Assembly (NCBI GenBank): GCA_038744785.1
Contig: JBCDLX010000005.1
Location: 1 to 64,000 of the forward strand
Direction: 5' to 3'
Origin: Ovoidimarina sp038744785
GTDB taxonomy: Bacteria > Pseudomonadota > Alphaproteobacteria > Rhodobacterales > Rhodobacteraceae
DNA: 64,000 nucleotides
Below, in pieces: positions 62,057 through 64,000 of the stretch; within the stretch, counting starts at the first letter, position 1; every line of letters starts with the position of its first letter. Made by a program: the position numbers and the translations under genes. Under the pieces are notes generated by a model. It saw only the letters and a program-made list of their open reading frames with translations, was not told where the DNA came from and did not search any database.

Positions 62057-62125
62057 CATTTCGGGTTGACCTTTGACGGCGAACCCTGTTCCTAACCCGC
62101 AAACCGAGTATCCAAGGAGCAAGAC

Positions 62126-63127
62126 ATGACGGTCAAGGTTGCCATCAACGGATTCGGACGGATTGGGCGCAATGTGCTGCGCGGTATTGTTGAATCGGGC
62201 CGCACCGATATCGAGGTGGTCGCAATCAACGATCTGGGCCCTGTCGAGACCAATGCCCATCTTCTGCGTTACGACAGTGTACATGGCCGCTTTCCGGCCA
62301 AGGTCACCACCACCGAGAGCACGATCGACGTCGGGACAGGCCCAATCGAGGTTTCGGCGATCCGCAATCCCGCCGACCTGCCGTGGAGCCATGTCGACAT
62401 CGTAATGGAGTGCACGGGCATATTCACGGCCCGCGAGAAGGCTGCAATTCACCTCGAGAACGGCGCAAGCCGCGTTCTTGTGTCGGCCCCATCGGCCGGC
62501 GCCGACAAGACCATCGTCTACGGCGTCAATCACGATACTCTGACCAGCGACGACACCGTCGTGTCGAACGCGTCCTGCACAACCAACTGCCTGGCGCCCG
62601 TTGTGAAGGTCCTGAACGATACCATCGGGATCAAAAAAGGGTTCATGACCACGATCCACAGCTATACCGGCGATCAGCCGACGCTGGATACGATGCACAA
62701 GGACCTTTACCGGGGACGCGCAGCTGCGATGAGCATGATCCCAACGTCAACCGGAGCCGCAAAGGCCGTGGGCCTTGTCCTGCCCGAGTTGAACGGAAAG
62801 CTGGACGGCGTCGCGATCCGCGTTCCGACGCCGAACGTTTCGGTCGTCGATTTCCACTTCGAGGCAAAGCGCGACACCAACGTCGACGAAATCAACGACG
62901 CGATCCGTAATGCAGCGGGAAATCAGCTGACCGGGATCCTGGGCTTCACGGACGAAAAGCTTGTGAGCATGGATTTCAACCACGATCCGCATTCGTCGAT
63001 CTTCCACACCGACCAGACCAAGGTTCTGGAAGGAAACATGTGCCGTATCCTAACCTGGTATGACAATGAGTGGGGTTTTTCGAACCGGATGGCGGATACG
63101 GCCGTTGCCATGGCGAAGCTTATCTAG
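62126..63127 (+). CDS. gap: Glyceraldehyde-3-phosphate dehydrogenase
   Basis: A 333-residue phosphorylating GAPDH of glycolysis and gluconeogenesis. It has NAD binding INGFGRIGRNVLRG with Asp36 in INDLGP (NAD preference), catalytic Cys151 in SNASCTTNC, and the C-terminal WYDNEWGFSNRM. The start has CAAGGAG upstream. It is followed by a strong intrinsic terminator. Confidence 0.97.
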   Translation: MTVKVAINGFGRIGRNVLRGIVESGRTDIEVVAINDLGPVETNAHLLRYDSVHGRFPAKVTTTESTIDVGTGPIEVSAIRNPADLPWSHVDIVMECTGIFTAREKAAIHLENGASRVLVSAPSAGADKTIVYGVNHDTLTSDDTVVSNASCTTNCLAPVVKVLNDTIGIKKGFMTTIHSYTGDQPTLDTMHKDLYRGRAAAMSMIPTSTGAAKAVGLVLPELNGKLDGVAIRVPTPNVSVVDFHFEAKRDTNVDEINDAIRNAAGNQLTGILGFTDEKLVSMDFNHDPHSSIFHTDQTKVLEGNMCRILTWYDNEWGFSNRMADTAVAMAKLI

Positions 63128-63154
63128 CTGCAGATCAGCACTTGGCTTTTGGGG

Positions 63155-63184
63155 AAGGGCGCCATTGGGATGGCGCCCTTTTCC
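63155..63184 (+). terminator. Intrinsic terminator of gap
   Basis: A perfect 11-bp stem (63155-63165 with 63170-63180), a TGGG loop and a run of T from 63179 to 63182. It lies 28 bp after the gap stop. Confidence 0.9.
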
Positions 63185-63329
63185 ATTTAATCTTTCTGCG
63201 TTGCAGAATTTGCATGGCGGGTCTTCCGTTTTCGGGTCTGGTTTAGCGCTATCAAAGGCGCAAATAGTACCACGAGGCCGATGGTCGGCCTCTGGAAGAC
63301 CACCATTACAGAAAGACGGAGACACGCAC

Positions 63330-63494
63330 ATGATCGGTCTCGCAAATCGCCTAAAAACCGCGGCCGGCCGCTACGCCGAGTACCGCAAGATCGTGGACGA
63401 AATCGAAGGCATGAGCACACGCGAAGCCAACGACCTGGGCATCAGCCCCAGCGATGCACGCCAGATCGCCCGCTCGGCCGTCTACGGACGCTAA
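63330..63494 (+). CDS. DUF1127-type small protein
   Basis: A 54-residue basic protein starting MIGLANRLKTAAGRYAEYRK and ending with the helical DUF1127 motif NDLGISPSDARQIARSAVYG. DUF1127 proteins in alphaproteobacteria have been linked to RNA maturation and to phosphate or C1 metabolism; no role can be fixed here. The ATG at 63330 has GACGGAGAC upstream. A paralogue follows 62 bp downstream. Confidence 0.82.
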   Translation: MIGLANRLKTAAGRYAEYRKIVDEIEGMSTREANDLGISPSDARQIARSAVYGR

Positions 63495-63556
63495 CACACA
63501 CGGCACGGGATGCAATCCCGCGCCACATCACCTGACACTGAATAGGAGAGCATGAA

Positions 63557-63718
63557 ATGAGCTTCTTCAACGACATCCGTACGGCCGCACGCAAGCGGTC
63601 AGATTACAGCCGCACCCTATCGGCATTGAGCCGAATGCCACAATCGACCGTGTCGGATCTTGGTCTTGAAGGCAAAGACCTGCGAGACATCGCCCGCCGG
63701 GCAGTCTACGGCGTCTGA
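63557..63718 (+). CDS. Second DUF1127-like small protein
   Basis: A 53-residue protein, MSFFNDIRTAARKRSDYSRT..., ending SDLGLEGKDLRDIARRAVYG plus Val. The C-terminal half matches that of the preceding gene (DLGxxxxDxRxIARxAVYG), so the two are paralogues. AATAGGAGAG is an excellent ribosome site 7-8 bp before the ATG at 63557. It was probably formed by local duplication and is likely co-transcribed with its neighbour. Confidence 0.8.
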   Translation: MSFFNDIRTAARKRSDYSRTLSALSRMPQSTVSDLGLEGKDLRDIARRAVYGV

Positions 63719-63814
63719 CACTGTACCAGATCGCGCATTCGGGCCAACGACACGGATCATCGCGTTGAAGTTGGTAGGTCCTGGATACGTGAAAACCGAC
63801 GCGACACCACCCTG

Positions 63815-63838
63815 CGGGCGGGCCAAGTGGCCCGCCCG
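63815..63838. terminator. Hairpin between convergent DUF1127 and coaD genes
   Basis: A perfect 10-bp GC stem (63815-63824 with 63829-63838) around AAGT. There is no T run on the plus strand. It lies between convergent genes and is a probable bidirectional stop. Confidence 0.65.
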
Positions 63839-63856
63839 ATTACGTCTGACGCCCAA

Positions 63857-64000
63857 TCAGCCGCGCGGATAGCGGCGAGCCAGGGCCGCGCCCACCAAAG
63901 GTGTGACGAATTTTGAAACGTCGCCGCCAAGCCGCGCGATTTCCTTCACCAGCTTTGACGCAATCGCCTGATGTTCGGCCTCGGCCATCAGAAACACTGT
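63857..64000 (-). CDS. coaD: Phosphopantetheine adenylyltransferase, C-terminal part (cut by window edge)
   Basis: 47 C-terminal residues are visible on the minus strand, including HQAIASKLVKEIARLGGDVS and KFVTP, which match the C-terminal helix region of CoaD, the penultimate enzyme of coenzyme A synthesis. The stop is at 63857-63859. The start lies beyond the right edge. The ending LARRYPRG is slightly longer than in many homologues. Confidence 0.88.
   Translation of the reverse strand, partial: TVFLMAEAEHQAIASKLVKEIARLGGDVSKFVTPLVGAALARRYPRG

Overview
The window looks like a chromosomal segment of a marine Rhodobacterales bacterium (Roseobacter group), probably an aerobic anoxygenic phototroph. 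The evidence is high GC, alphaproteobacterial gene order (chvGI beside pckA, a truncated hprK with a mannose-type EIIA and HPr), a complete beta-hydroxyaspartate cycle cluster (bhcRABCD), and a pucBAC light-harvesting 2 operon behind paired PpsR-type operators. No rRNA, CRISPR array, integrase or intact insertion sequence was seen. There is one tRNA gene (Gln, anticodon TTG).

Layout. 1-16.5 kb is core genome: 5' end of tuf, parC, an SH3 protein, an SDR, a cobalamin adenosyltransferase, etfBA, a 3-hydroxybutyryl-CoA dehydrogenase, an acyltransferase, then HPr, EIIA, rapZ, hprK, chvG, chvI and divergent pckA. After tRNA-Gln comes a small PadR/membrane/unknown trio (17.0-18.4 kb). 18.7-37.4 kb is a large sugar or polyol island. 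It holds a FucU-DhaK-DhaL-TPI-like-RpiB-like set on the minus strand, a LacI regulator, and a glycerol-type ABC importer with two different ATPases. The importer is translationally coupled to a PfkB kinase, a Tm-1-like protein, a PEP-hydrolase-like TIM barrel and a cupin. A Gfo/Idh dehydrogenase, two xylose-isomerase-like barrels, an SDR and an amidohydrolase follow. The TPI-like and RpiB-like genes both read as broken. 37.9-41.1 kb is the puc operon, with an unusual LH2 alpha subunit and a fourth gene encoding a protein of seven 25-residue repeats. 41.4-51.9 kb holds a cupin, oxyR/katG, a sarcosine/dimethylglycine dehydrogenase-like enzyme, a MarR regulator and a chemoreceptor with a separate periplasmic sensor-like protein. 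51.9-61.9 kb is purine and glyoxylate metabolism. 61.9-64 kb has gap, two tiny DUF1127 proteins and the 3' end of coaD.

How the parts fit. PuuD, UraH, PuuE-UraD and AllA take urate to ureidoglycolate and then glyoxylate; an allantoate-degrading enzyme is not in the window. The adjacent BhcABCD cycle turns glyoxylate into oxaloacetate, and PckA can draw that into PEP. In the sugar island the kinase/isomerase set resembles an L-erythrulose to D-erythrose-4-phosphate route, and the lactonase-, dehydrogenase- and isomerase-like enzymes could feed it. The real substrate is not determinable from sequence alone. The least explained elements are the puc repeat protein, the extended PucA with Phe44-Leu45, the PfkB/Tm-1/PEP-hydrolase/cupin module, and the complementary degeneracy of the two ABC ATPases.
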